A DNA stretch of 64,000 nt from Saprospiraceae bacterium (GTDB taxonomy: Bacteria > Bacteroidota > Bacteroidia > Chitinophagales > Saprospiraceae). Made by a program: the position numbers and the translations under genes. The stretch is from NCBI GenBank assembly GCA_020631355.1, contig JAHDHL010000005.1, positions 4,525 to 68,524 on the forward strand, in the 5' to 3' direction. The notes below the pieces were generated by a model that saw only the letters and a program-made list of their open reading frames with translations, was not told the DNA's origin and ran no database searches. Numbering within the stretch: position 1 is the stretch's first letter; the number at the start of each line of letters is the position of its first letter. Below, in pieces: positions 43,301 through 51,138 of this stretch.

Positions 43301-44078
43301 TACCATTATCACTGGTACATTTCACACCCATAATCTTATTACTGAATCCGATGGATGCGATACCTGTACCATTATCAGTGGCCCCACTGGCGATACCTGC
43401 ACAGTGCGTACCGTGTGAGAAGTTGAAGTCAGCCGCTGAAGCTGGAGGATTAGGGTTGTTGTCGAGATCCGCAACATCAAAACCATTGACATCATCCACA
43501 TAACCATTGGCATCATCATCAATACCATTGTTTGGAATCTCGGCAGTATTTACCCACACGTTAGGAGAAAGGTCGTTGTGACTGATTCTTACCGCATCAT
43601 CTACGATGGCAACAACTGCATTACCTCCCGTATGGATATCCCAGGCATCAAAGGCAGATATGTTGTTGAGGTGATATTGTTGTGGAACGCCCGGGTCATT
43701 GGGCGTTAGGGTAGGACGTAGGAGTTCCACCCTTTCCGCATATTCTACATCATCCAAACGCTCTAGGTCCCTAATCAAGGCTTCTGCCTTGGAAATGGAA
43801 GCAAATTGAATTTTGTAGGTTCTGTCGAAGATGTCCGTATTCAAGTGAATGAATGGTCGTTGTACGGATTCTACCTGATATTGTGAGAAGATATAGGAAA
43901 TCTCTCTGAAGTTCTTGTTGGCCTGTACCTCATCCAAGGACCTGAAAACCATCTGGCTTTCATTCTTTATCTTTAGATAGATGAATCCATCCTTGAAATC
44001 CTTGTGGATGGTTTGTGAAAAACCAATGACTGCTATCAGTAGGAATGATAGTAGTGAGATAGATGACTTGAATTGCAT
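40341..44078 (-). CDS. Secreted subtilisin-like (S8) protease with PKD repeats and T9SS sorting domain
   Basis: 1245 residues. A signal peptide ends near 21. A propeptide runs to about 130. The S8 domain has Asp160 in AIVDDAVRISHND, His222 in SHGTHCAGIASG, the oxyanion Asn315 in AAAGNDN and Ser379 in GTSMACPMVAG. Then two copies of a module of PKD (SPTSWSWSFPGGTPN) plus a MAM/choice-of-anchor-like domain starting FFNEDFEGG (residues ~446-714 and 722-988). Two further PKD domains and a T9SS sorting domain (WSILPNPNNGQFAIKLEG to the end) follow. A cell-surface or released protease, probably for protein or biopolymer degradation. Confidence 0.93.
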   Translation of the reverse strand: MQFKSSISLLSFLLIAVIGFSQTIHKDFKDGFIYLKIKNESQMVFRSLDEVQANKNFREISYIFSQYQVESVQRPFIHLNTDIFDRTYKIQFASISKAEALIRDLERLDDVEYAERVELLRPTLTPNDPGVPQQYHLNNISAFDAWDIHTGGNAVVAIVDDAVRISHNDLSPNVWVNTAEIPNNGIDDDANGYVDDVNGFDVADLDNNPNPPASAADFNFSHGTHCAGIASGATDNGTGIASIGFSNKIMGVKCTSDNGNPQFVENGYEGVAYAMAAGADVISMSWGGPQASQTAQNVFNQAHGMGITLVAAAGNDNSSQTFYPAGYNFVISVASTNQGDQKSSFSNYGSWIDISAPGSQILSTVATSATSYQVYDGTSMACPMVAGLCGLLKSYDGSLSPDDIEFCITNTADNIDSQNPSFISQLGAGRINAHLALQCSNPTNPPVANFSADNQGQQCPGVTVQFTDFSIFSPTSWSWSFPGGTPNVSTDQNPLVTYPNVGTYDVTLTVTNQYGSDTKMETGYIVVGVDGTEVFFNEDFEGGLGNWTTDNPDNAVTWDLWTVGGTQGGANAAGLDNYNYEAQGQRDGLVSPVLDFSGRSNITLDFDYAHRRYSQDYADSLVIYISSDGGSTYSRIYQNAEDGTGSFATNTTTQAQFIPSSIDDWCYGGQVGASCPTLDLSAYDNMSNIVLKFENVNDYGNNLYLDNIRLSSNCFIPPGAPTTDFMADITSGCEGTSVQFTDLSYGNPMPTSWSWTFQGGTPNTSTDANPVVTYSTEGTYDVTLTTSNSGGSDTKTLNAYIVIDENATHTFYIEDFEGVDDWTVNNPDGGLGWEKIAVGGTQSGSQAYYINHYEYDQIGQLDELVSPVIDFAGRTNVRFEMDYAYAKYNNDYTDQLNIYISTDGGNNYNQIFSDSDNGSGNFATREATTLNFIPTLTSDWCFDGNYGSDCISLDLSVYDNQSNIRLKLETVNGYSNNLFVDNMRFTTTCGEVQVVAPTAAFSADATTGCTPFTVNFSDQSTGNPTSWSWVFSGPENLTSNDQNPSITFNTSGTYNVSLVVVNGAGNNSLQENNYITVLPESEAGFSYDGDNGVFDFTNSSNTSGNTTYTWDFGDGNSSNDMNPTHTYSATGNYTVTLTISDDCGTDVFTQTVEVILVGVEDIASVNAWSILPNPNNGQFAIKLEGYLNDELQIEVMDLLGRNVQSISVPQGQQVVGFDLDHLPRGTYLVRLSDQNGQDVKKVVIH

Positions 44079-44495
44079 GGTTAAGTTAGTTTGTGTAATA
44101 AGATGATACGAAATCCTTGGGTAATGAATGGATAGAATTTATTCATTCTTAAAAGAAATCATATGTTGTTTGTTGAATTCTTGGGAAATGTATGCGAATG
44201 TAAGCATCTATTACGGGCTTCGGTTTACAAGAATTCATACTTTCGGTATAAAATTGAAAATAGAAGACATAATTCGGGATAGAAACGTCGTAGATGGATG
44301 TCTAATGTTAGGATTGGATAGCTGATTAGTAAGGAAAGATGAAGTATGGTGAATGTAATGTTGGGAAAATCTTAACAATTTGTTATTGTTCAATTCATTA
44401 AATTTGTAAGGATATACAACCTTTTGAAAGCAACTTTCATTACAATATATGATACTTGTCGCTTCAATTGATTTTAACCATAAAATGATACGATA
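44079..44495. other. Non-coding stretch between divergent genes
   Basis: 417 bases. A 65-codon frame (44128-44325) has no family, no good start context and unusual composition, so it is not taken as a gene. A promoter-like box at 44399-44406 serves the plus-strand lipoprotein gene; no exact box faces the protease gene. Confidence 0.45.
44380..44406 (+). promoter_or_regulatory. Putative promoter of the DUF6569-type lipoprotein gene
   Basis: TTG (44380-44382), 16 bases, then TAAATTTG (44399-44406), about 90 bases before the ATG. The spacer is shorter than the usual 19-21. Confidence 0.45.
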
Positions 44496-45530
44496 ATGAA
44501 AAAATTATTCTTGTACATGCTGCCGGTATTCTTTTTGGCTGCGTGTACTACTGAAAATTCAAACAATTCCACAGTCGATACTGATACCCCTCAGACTTCC
44601 AAGGATGCAACATTCCAGATAGGTATTGAGGAAAGCACTGCCTTGGTTCATGGAAACCTTCAGGTGTATCCGATTATGGCTAAGGAAGATTTTTACAAAT
44701 CCAATGAGGCTGCTGCTACTGTCGGTAACCTAAAGGAAGGTATTGATACCAAAGGTTTCTATGTAACCGAAAAGAAACCATATGGTAGACAAGACGATAT
44801 GAGTGCAGTGAATTCATTGACTGTACAGAATAAGAGTGATAAGGATATCTACCTGATGCAAGGAGATGTAGTGACTGGTGGTAACCAGGACAGAATCATC
44901 GCTGAGGACCAGATTATCGTAGCTCGTTCAATCCAGGATGTTCCTGTATTCTGTGTAGAGAAAAGCAGATGGCATTATCGTGAGCATGAAGTAGACGAGA
45001 ATGATCCTGAATCCACTCACAAGCGTAAGATTTTCGCATTCTCAGGTTACTACAACGTAGCAGCCAATGATTTGCGTAGAACCGTTCGTACGACACAAGA
45101 CCAAAGTTCCGTATGGACCAAGGTAGGTGAGTTCACAGCGAAGAACAATGCTCCAAGTGAAACACATACCTATGCTGCATTGGAAGGTTCCGAATCATTC
45201 ACCACACAACGTGATTCATACATGAACTTCTTCAAGGGTAAATTGGAGAGTATGGAAAACTGTGTAGGTTTTGTTGCTGTTTCAGGTAACGAAATCATCG
45301 GAGTGGACTTATTCGGACACCCTAACTTGTTCCAGAAGCAAGCAGATGGATTGTTGAACGGATATGTAGCTGATGCTATTACTACAGGGTCTCCTGTTAC
45401 GGTTTCTGTAAAGCGTATGGTGAAGTACCAAGACGAATTGAACAGTAAGTACAAACTAGACCAAAAGCATGATAACCAAGAGGATTTATTCCAACACAAT
45501 GGTGTGGTTATCCACTATTCTAAGTTGTAA
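44496..45530 (+). CDS. Lipoprotein with an ARPP-1/DUF6569-type domain
   Basis: 344 residues. The lipobox is FFLAAC, with Cys near residue 17, followed by a short Thr/Asn/Ser linker. The rest is one domain with strands such as STALVHGNLQVYPIMAKEDF (about 45-64), SLTVQNKSDKDIYLMQGDVV (about 109-128) and TGGNQDRIIAEDQIIVARSI, then ending in LFQHNGVVIHYSKL. This order (a 'graceful' beta domain with GDVVTGG-x-Q-x-R) matches the ARPP-1 (DUF6569) group as I recall it. Its role is unknown; it is predicted to lie on the periplasmic face of a membrane. Single gene with strong terminator. Confidence 0.7.
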   Translation: MKKLFLYMLPVFFLAACTTENSNNSTVDTDTPQTSKDATFQIGIEESTALVHGNLQVYPIMAKEDFYKSNEAAATVGNLKEGIDTKGFYVTEKKPYGRQDDMSAVNSLTVQNKSDKDIYLMQGDVVTGGNQDRIIAEDQIIVARSIQDVPVFCVEKSRWHYREHEVDENDPESTHKRKIFAFSGYYNVAANDLRRTVRTTQDQSSVWTKVGEFTAKNNAPSETHTYAALEGSESFTTQRDSYMNFFKGKLESMENCVGFVAVSGNEIIGVDLFGHPNLFQKQADGLLNGYVADAITTGSPVTVSVKRMVKYQDELNSKYKLDQKHDNQEDLFQHNGVVIHYSKL

Positions 45531-45570
45531 CCTAAATAGGTACTGATCCGGAATTGATTTTCCGATTCGT

Positions 45571-45607
45571 AAAGCGGGAAGTATTGTAATACAATACTTC
45601 CCGCTTT
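45571..45607 (+). terminator. Terminator after the DUF6569-type lipoprotein gene
   Basis: A perfect 17-bp stem (AAAGCGGGAAGTATTGT and its complement), a 3-base loop and a following TTTTGTTTT run. Confidence 0.92.
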
Positions 45608-45743
45608 TGTTTTAGTCATCATTAAGCTATGGTCAGCTCACATCTTATTGCGCAATAATACGCAGAATCCACATGTTTGGATAGAAAATTTGTATGTCCA
45701 TCAGGTATGAATTAATTTCGTAATACTTACAACCAAATACGCC

Positions 45744-47060
45744 ATGAGTCAGAATACCTGGAAAAATTGGGCTGAGACCTGTGTTTGTCATCCCGAACAA
45801 ATCATTCTTCCTCACACAGAGGAGGAAATCATTGAAGTCATAAAGGCTGCGGCGGCACATGGCAAGAAAATCAGAGTGGCCGGTAATGGTCATTCATTCA
45901 CCCAATTGGTAGGGACTGACTCATTACTTTTGGCATTGGACCATTGGAATGGCATTGTGGATATAGAGGGCCAATCTGCAAGGGTTCGTTCAGGAACGAA
46001 CATCAAGGTCCTTGGAGAATCCCTATACGAGAAAGGTCTCGCCCAGGAAAATTTGGGCGATATTGATGTCCAGTCCATAGCAGGAGCCATTTCCACAGGA
46101 ACACATGGCACAGGCATCCAGTTTGGGAACTTGGCTACACAGGTAGAGGAAATCACATTCATCAATGCACGGGGAGAGCGCATTACTTGTTCGGAAGCCC
46201 AGAACCATGATATTTTCAAGGCTGCACAAGTATCCTTGGGAGCATTGGGAGTGATCACGGAATTCAAGTTGAAATGTCTTCCGAAGTATGTACTTCAATT
46301 AAGGAACGTGAAGAACACGGTCAAGGACTGTATGAGTCGATTGGAGGAGAACAAAAAGCAGCACCGTAATTACGAATTCTACTATTTTCCATATACGGAA
46401 ACCGTTCAGGAGAAGATATCCAATGTTACGGATGGTGAAGCCAAGGAGGGAGGTATGCTACAGTATTTGAATGATATCATCCTAGAGAATGGAGCATTCA
46501 AATTATTCTCAGAAGTGAGTCGGATTTTTCCATCTTCCAGCAGGGCTATCAGTAAGCTGACAGGTAAGGCTGCCGGTGAATCAGTAAGGAACACTTGGTC
46601 GCATAGGGTATATGCCACAGCTAGATGGGTAAGATTCACTGAGATGGAATACAATATTCCTGCAGAACATTTTGAGGAATGTTTCTATGAAATCAAGAAG
46701 AAAATCGAAGATACCCAATATGACCTCCATTTTCCGATAGAGTGTAGATTCGTGAAAGGGGATGATATCTGGTTGAGCCCGGCCTATGGTCGTGATTCGG
46801 CCTATTTGGCTTGCCATATGTACAAGGGGATGCCCTATGAAAAATATCTTAGGGATATGGAAACCATCTTTAAGAAGTATGAAGGAAGACCGCATTGGGG
46901 TAAACTGCATTATCAGACACCTGATTCCCTAAGGCAACTTTATCCGAAATGGGACGATTTTCATGCCATCAGAAAGGAAATGGATCCGAATGGAATGTTT
47001 CTGAATGCTCACCTGAGTCAGATTTTCATTGATGAGAAAAAAGCGGTACTGACCGAATAG
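45744..47060 (+). CDS. FAD-linked aldonolactone-oxidase-like protein
   Basis: 438 residues. The FAD-binding PCMH domain (about 1-190) has IRVAGNGHSFTQLVGTDSLL (about 33-52) and the FAD-loop ISTGTHGTGIQFGNL (about 117-131). A C-terminal ALO domain follows with the usual ending, RPHWGKLHYQTPDSLRQLYP, then MFLNAHLSQIF. The H-W-G-K and the D-P-N-G-M-F-L-N pattern are those of L-gulono- or D-arabinono-1,4-lactone oxidases. In Bacteroidota these are usually annotated as D-arabinono-1,4-lactone oxidase; the true sugar lactone or polyol substrate is not known. Cytoplasmic; single gene. Confidence 0.92.
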   Translation: MSQNTWKNWAETCVCHPEQIILPHTEEEIIEVIKAAAAHGKKIRVAGNGHSFTQLVGTDSLLLALDHWNGIVDIEGQSARVRSGTNIKVLGESLYEKGLAQENLGDIDVQSIAGAISTGTHGTGIQFGNLATQVEEITFINARGERITCSEAQNHDIFKAAQVSLGALGVITEFKLKCLPKYVLQLRNVKNTVKDCMSRLEENKKQHRNYEFYYFPYTETVQEKISNVTDGEAKEGGMLQYLNDIILENGAFKLFSEVSRIFPSSSRAISKLTGKAAGESVRNTWSHRVYATARWVRFTEMEYNIPAEHFEECFYEIKKKIEDTQYDLHFPIECRFVKGDDIWLSPAYGRDSAYLACHMYKGMPYEKYLRDMETIFKKYEGRPHWGKLHYQTPDSLRQLYPKWDDFHAIRKEMDPNGMFLNAHLSQIFIDEKKAVLTE

Positions 47061-47066
47061 ACCTAC

Positions 47067-47597
47067 TTATTCAAAAAAGGCAGGGGGATAAATGGCCTTG
47101 CCTTTGATGTCCTTTAGTTCTCCTTCATTGAGCTCCTTTACCATACAGTTTTCTTCAGCGGAATCGAATGGTACCGTAATGCCATGCGCAGCACAGGTCT
47201 CATATCCGAAACGGGGATAATAATCGGCATGGCCAATCAGCATGACTGCCGCATAACCCATTTCTGAACCGATGGCATGTGCCTCGTGTATCAGTTGGCT
47301 ACCAATACCTTGTTTTTGGAATTTTGGTGCTACTGATACAGGAGCCAAATTAAGGATTTCGTATTGGGTCCCACGGTCAAGTATGGGAATGGTAGTCAGT
47401 AGGATATGACCTACAATCTGACCATCTGATTCGGCAACCAAGGATAATTCAGGAATGAAACAATCATCCTTTCTCAGTTTTCTGACCAAGTGGTGTTCCG
47501 TCTGTTGGCTATAAGGCATGGTCTTGAAAGCAGCTTCGATAAGTTGCTCCACATCATGATGGTCTTTTGTTGTTTCCTGTCTGATTCGAATGTTCAT
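47067..47597 (-). CDS. GNAT-family N-acetyltransferase
   Basis: 176 residues. The fold has the acetyl-CoA P-loop KFQKQGIGSQLIHEAHAIG (about 94-112, Q-x-x-G-I-G), preceded by the strand ILNLAPVSVAP and followed by a strand with AVMLIGHADYYPRFGYE. This G-x-x-x-Y-Y-x-R-F-G-F/Y ending fits the COG3153 type (predicted N-acetyltransferase). Substrate unknown. It lies 9 bases after the GH17-like gene and is the last gene of the five-gene operon. Confidence 0.9.
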   Translation of the reverse strand: MNIRIRQETTKDHHDVEQLIEAAFKTMPYSQQTEHHLVRKLRKDDCFIPELSLVAESDGQIVGHILLTTIPILDRGTQYEILNLAPVSVAPKFQKQGIGSQLIHEAHAIGSEMGYAAVMLIGHADYYPRFGYETCAAHGITVPFDSAEENCMVKELNEGELKDIKGKAIYPPAFFE

Positions 47598-47606
47598 TAT
47601 TGATGA

Positions 47607-49445
47607 TTATTGTGAATAAAAAATATTCCTGATTTCAATATTGCCTCCATCAAAGTTGTTTTTTCCCTTGATGAATAATGGAGCTGAAATATTTTCTGAT
47701 TGAACTGCTCCTTGATTCAAATCGGATACGGGAATGGAAAATGTTTGCCATTCGGAATGGATGGAATATTTTTCTTCCGGACCAAAGGATATGGCATTTT
47801 CCTTTAGATTCCCCTTGGTATAATGCCCCGTCAAATATCCTAGAAAAAATGATGATTGGGTATTACCTCTTATTTCGAATTGGATAGAACCCTCCTTGAA
47901 AAGATTGAGATTTTCCCCTACCGAAGTGTTTTCCAATTCCAATCCGCAGCCCCACCAGTTTCCTGTTCCGGATTGTATTTCAATGATATTTTTTATATTC
48001 ATCTTAATATGACAAGTACCTTCCCATGCATTCAATTTTATCGTAGAACTAGGGTAGGATATTATTTTAGCATCCAGTGTGTTGTTAGGATATTGAATGA
48101 TGTAATATTTGCCGAGAATTGTTTCTCCTAATGTATTCTTTTTATTATTCGGATATTCTAATTTCAAATAACCCATTTCCTCAATGCTAGGAGGAGTAAG
48201 GGAATGATTAATTAATTTATCCTTGTCTCCGAAATATGATTTTGATAATGGTTGGTTATTTCTTTTTAATCCCTTTTTGTTGAATTTTTCTGCTTCATCC
48301 CAAAGTGCATATTTTATTTCATTTTTTAAATTGATTAATCCAAAATGATTTTCAGAACCTAAGGGTTGTGCTGCATCTTTCCATTTTTCGTCGAATGCCT
48401 CGAAATAAAAACAAGTGATATTCTCCTTTTTCGTCCACTCCCTGATGGCTTGGTAATATAAGGCGGCTTTATATTCGTCTGCTGCTTTTGAACCTTGGTT
48501 TCCATACAAGGAATTCGACGTAGTGGCCCAGCCAGTTTCACCAATGTGAATCGGTTTTTTTATTCCAATTTTTTCTAAATACTGTTTTACCGAATGGTAT
48601 TGTTGCTGTGCATAATTACTGGATCGTCTTATGGCTTTTCTTATTTTTTCCTCCTTGGATAAATGCATGTCTTCCAAGGGCGTTGTCCAAAAAGAAGCAT
48701 TATAATGCGTATCATGAAAAGGGTAGGTGTGCAAGGAAATAAAATCTACTTCAGAAATTAATTCATTTAATTCTTCCGTATGATAATCCTCACTTCCTCC
48801 TCCCCAAGAGGCATAATTATCTGAACTGGTAATGAGAATATGCTGCGGTAATAAACCAGACTGCCTTAGCGTCTTGAGACGGACGACCTCATCCGTAATG
48901 ATTTTTGGTGTTACATGGTATCCGGCCCAATGTACCATGGCTTCATTACCTACGGCAATTATTTTCACAATGTCTGGATACTTCCTCGTAAGATCAATGG
49001 CTGCTGTTATTTCAGCAATATTATTAATTATATTTCCTTTGGTATGGTCAGGGTTTCCGGACCAGGCATCCTGGCATTCCATCCACACACCTAGCATGAC
49101 ATGCATCTCAAAATCAGGGATTTCTTGTTTGAGTTGCTGAATGGCTTCTAGTGTTATGCGGGCATGGCTGTATTGTTGGGTGTTGTAGGTTCGGATAAAT
49201 GTAGTGCCCAAGGCATTCAGGATTTTTAAATCCTCTTTTACCTCTTGGATGCTAGGCGTAATTTCTCTTGTATTTTCCCTGTAGCCACCGTAGCAAAATG
49301 CATTGTGTTCCTGATGCAGGATATCCGTAGGCAAATGTAGGGTGATGGGTGGGTGTTGCATTCCTTCTTTTTTGGAATGACAACTATTCAGTAAGGAAAT
49401 AAGCAAAATGATGGAAAGAAAAAGAATATGCTTTCGAATATCCAT
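47607..49445 (-). CDS. Lipoprotein glycoside hydrolase, GH17-like (beta-1,3-glucanase type)
   Basis: 612 residues. Lipobox LISLLNSC with Cys near 21. Residues ~45-390 look like a TIM barrel of the GH17 kind: strand ends FIRTYN (about 83-88), IIAVGNEAMV with the proposed acid/base Glu168, FISLHTYPF (about 235-243), and IHIGETGWAT with the proposed nucleophile Glu303. A C-terminal beta-sandwich (about 440-612) resembles a carbohydrate-binding domain (GTGNWWGCGLELENTS). GH17 enzymes cut or rearrange beta-1,3-glucans. It is anchored to a membrane facing the periplasm or the surface and is part of the operon from DUF2339 to GNAT, so a role on an own envelope glycan is possible. Confidence 0.8.
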   Translation of the reverse strand: MDIRKHILFLSIILLISLLNSCHSKKEGMQHPPITLHLPTDILHQEHNAFCYGGYRENTREITPSIQEVKEDLKILNALGTTFIRTYNTQQYSHARITLEAIQQLKQEIPDFEMHVMLGVWMECQDAWSGNPDHTKGNIINNIAEITAAIDLTRKYPDIVKIIAVGNEAMVHWAGYHVTPKIITDEVVRLKTLRQSGLLPQHILITSSDNYASWGGGSEDYHTEELNELISEVDFISLHTYPFHDTHYNASFWTTPLEDMHLSKEEKIRKAIRRSSNYAQQQYHSVKQYLEKIGIKKPIHIGETGWATTSNSLYGNQGSKAADEYKAALYYQAIREWTKKENITCFYFEAFDEKWKDAAQPLGSENHFGLINLKNEIKYALWDEAEKFNKKGLKRNNQPLSKSYFGDKDKLINHSLTPPSIEEMGYLKLEYPNNKKNTLGETILGKYYIIQYPNNTLDAKIISYPSSTIKLNAWEGTCHIKMNIKNIIEIQSGTGNWWGCGLELENTSVGENLNLFKEGSIQFEIRGNTQSSFFLGYLTGHYTKGNLKENAISFGPEEKYSIHSEWQTFSIPVSDLNQGAVQSENISAPLFIKGKNNFDGGNIEIRNIFYSQ

Positions 49446-49460
49446 ATGATAAAAAAGAAT

Positions 49461-49916
49461 TTATTCATTATCCTTTTCGGATGCTTCAATAATGAAATAT
49501 ATAATTAATATAATGATTTCTTTCTGAGAAAAATCATACTCTTTTCCATATATCCAATAATCAATTCTGCCACTTTCCTTAATTCTGATATTATAATCAG
49601 CGGAGCCATATTCTTTTAGTCGGATATTGAAATCCGAAAAACCACTTTCCTTGATGCGAATTTTGATATCGGGATTTAAGGAAGTACTGGGTCTGATATC
49701 GGCCTTGGATAATTGGGTGGTAAAACCCACACTGAAATCATGATAACCGAATTCCTTGAATCTGAAACTCATGTCATGGGAGCCATAATCCTTGAAACGA
49801 ATGGATAAATCCGCTGGCCCTTTTTGAACCGTTCCTACTTCCGTTTGTCCGGATAGTATGAAGCATTGGAAAATAAAAAATAATAAGATTGATAGACAAG
49901 GAAAATTAATAATCAT
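49461..49916 (-). CDS. Exported short-repeat protein
   Basis: 151 residues. A signal peptide (about 1-23) is followed by at least seven repeats of about 13 residues with the pattern [DH]-[FYML]-[SN]-[IVF]-[RG]-[IFL]-K-[ED]-[YSF]-G-x-x-D (LSIRFKDYGSHD, MSFRFKEFGYHD, DIKIRIKESGFSD, FNIRLKEYGSAD, YNIRIKESGRID). One strand per repeat with alternating charge suggests a beta-solenoid or a beta-sheet stack. It could be of the DUF6150 kind, but I am not sure. The start lies 11 bases inside the DUF3999 gene, so it is translationally coupled. Confidence 0.7.
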   Translation of the reverse strand: MIINFPCLSILLFFIFQCFILSGQTEVGTVQKGPADLSIRFKDYGSHDMSFRFKEFGYHDFSVGFTTQLSKADIRPSTSLNPDIKIRIKESGFSDFNIRLKEYGSADYNIRIKESGRIDYWIYGKEYDFSQKEIIILIIYFIIEASEKDNE

Positions 49917-51138
49917 TGTTCCGCATCATCTTGAAGGTATACCAAACCAATAAGCCTGCAATGACAAGTATCATTAGATAAACCCATACTTTTCGGGTAT
50001 TCAAACCATTGTAGCCATCTTGTTTTTTCTCAATTTGAATTTCTTGTCCCAAGGAGGATACATTCATGTTTTCTGGAATGGTACTCTTGAAATGACTCAA
50101 ATCATAGCTAGGAGCTCCTGCATAAGTATTGCCATAAACGATTTCATGCCGATCACTGGAATGCAATCGGGCAGTTAATGAATATTCATATCCCTTGACT
50201 ATACAATTCCCGATATCCAATGGTGCATCATCCAGATTATTGATGATGATCTTAATGCGTCGGGTAATCTTACTGGAAAAAGTAATGATATTCTCATTAA
50301 GTGAACTAATAATCTGCGAACCAGCCTGTGCATAGTGATACTCCCAACCATCCTGTGTTTGCGTACTGTCCTTGGCGACATATATGGTTACATTCCGATA
50401 ATAATCAATATCTGACTGAATGGGTATTTCCAAATAGGAAACAGGGACAGGCTGTCCGAGATTCAATAAGACTTCGGATTGCTTTTTTCCATTGTCATTC
50501 AGGATTTGTTGCTCCATAACTTTCTTATCCAATCTTTTTCCCTCATCCACGATGTATTCATAAATGGATGCTTGTTTGAGAGTAGGCTGTTCAGGAGCCA
50601 GTATGGATAACCTGTAGAATTTATATTGTGAATTAGGGAATACCAAGTCCGTATATTTGAATTCCGTATTGTTATTATTGATGGATAGAATCCTGTATTG
50701 TTCCAAAATGGTAAACCATTCTTCCTGGTCATTGCTACCCTCTAGATTTACTTTCCAATCAAAGTTCTTATCATCAAAATTTAGGAGTATCCTGTTGATG
50801 GTTTTTTCATTGAGAATCTTATAGGTATAGTAGAATTCATTCCCTTTTTTCGACTGGTTCAATAATTCGAATTGGATATCATCCCTGAATGACTTCTTGG
50901 TCTTATCGATTTTCAGAATGTAGGGGGATTCTACCGTATCCTGCTCGGAAATGGAATAAATACGGATATCCTCCAATAGGGAATTGGTCTTGCCGAACAT
51001 GTCATCCGGAATGATGATTTTATTCCATCTTCCCTCAATATTGGTGATTTCCCTCTTGTAGCCATAGTCCTCCATTTGTGCTTGGATGGAAAGACATAGA
51101 CTGATTGCAATTAGATTAAGAATGATCTGCCTCATCAA
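49906..51138 (-). CDS. DUF3999-like exported protein
   Basis: 410 residues. A signal peptide (to about 20) precedes a domain beginning GYKREITNIEGRWNKIIIPD, which reads as a discoidin-like beta-sandwich (FDWKVNLEGSNDQEEWFTIL, about 125-144), and a second similar part. One membrane helix at the C-terminus (about 385-403: WVYLMILVIAGLLVWYTFKM). DUF3999 proteins are usually found next to DUF2339 membrane proteins, as here, so this call leans partly on position. The start overlaps the DUF2339 gene by 23 bases (20 if ATG 51135 is used). Probably periplasmic partner of that membrane protein. Confidence 0.75.
   Translation of the reverse strand: MMRQIILNLIAISLCLSIQAQMEDYGYKREITNIEGRWNKIIIPDDMFGKTNSLLEDIRIYSISEQDTVESPYILKIDKTKKSFRDDIQFELLNQSKKGNEFYYTYKILNEKTINRILLNFDDKNFDWKVNLEGSNDQEEWFTILEQYRILSINNNNTEFKYTDLVFPNSQYKFYRLSILAPEQPTLKQASIYEYIVDEGKRLDKKVMEQQILNDNGKKQSEVLLNLGQPVPVSYLEIPIQSDIDYYRNVTIYVAKDSTQTQDGWEYHYAQAGSQIISSLNENIITFSSKITRRIKIIINNLDDAPLDIGNCIVKGYEYSLTARLHSSDRHEIVYGNTYAGAPSYDLSHFKSTIPENMNVSSLGQEIQIEKKQDGYNGLNTRKVWVYLMILVIAGLLVWYTFKMMRNNDY

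Noticed and set aside
40341-44078. CRISPR-like or tandem DNA repeats in the S8 gene
   Set aside because: The similarity is between protein modules of ~270 residues, not short identical repeats with spacers.
44128-44325. 65-codon frame in the spacer before the DUF6569-type lipoprotein gene
   Set aside because: No signal, no repeat, no family and no promoter fits; likely chance.
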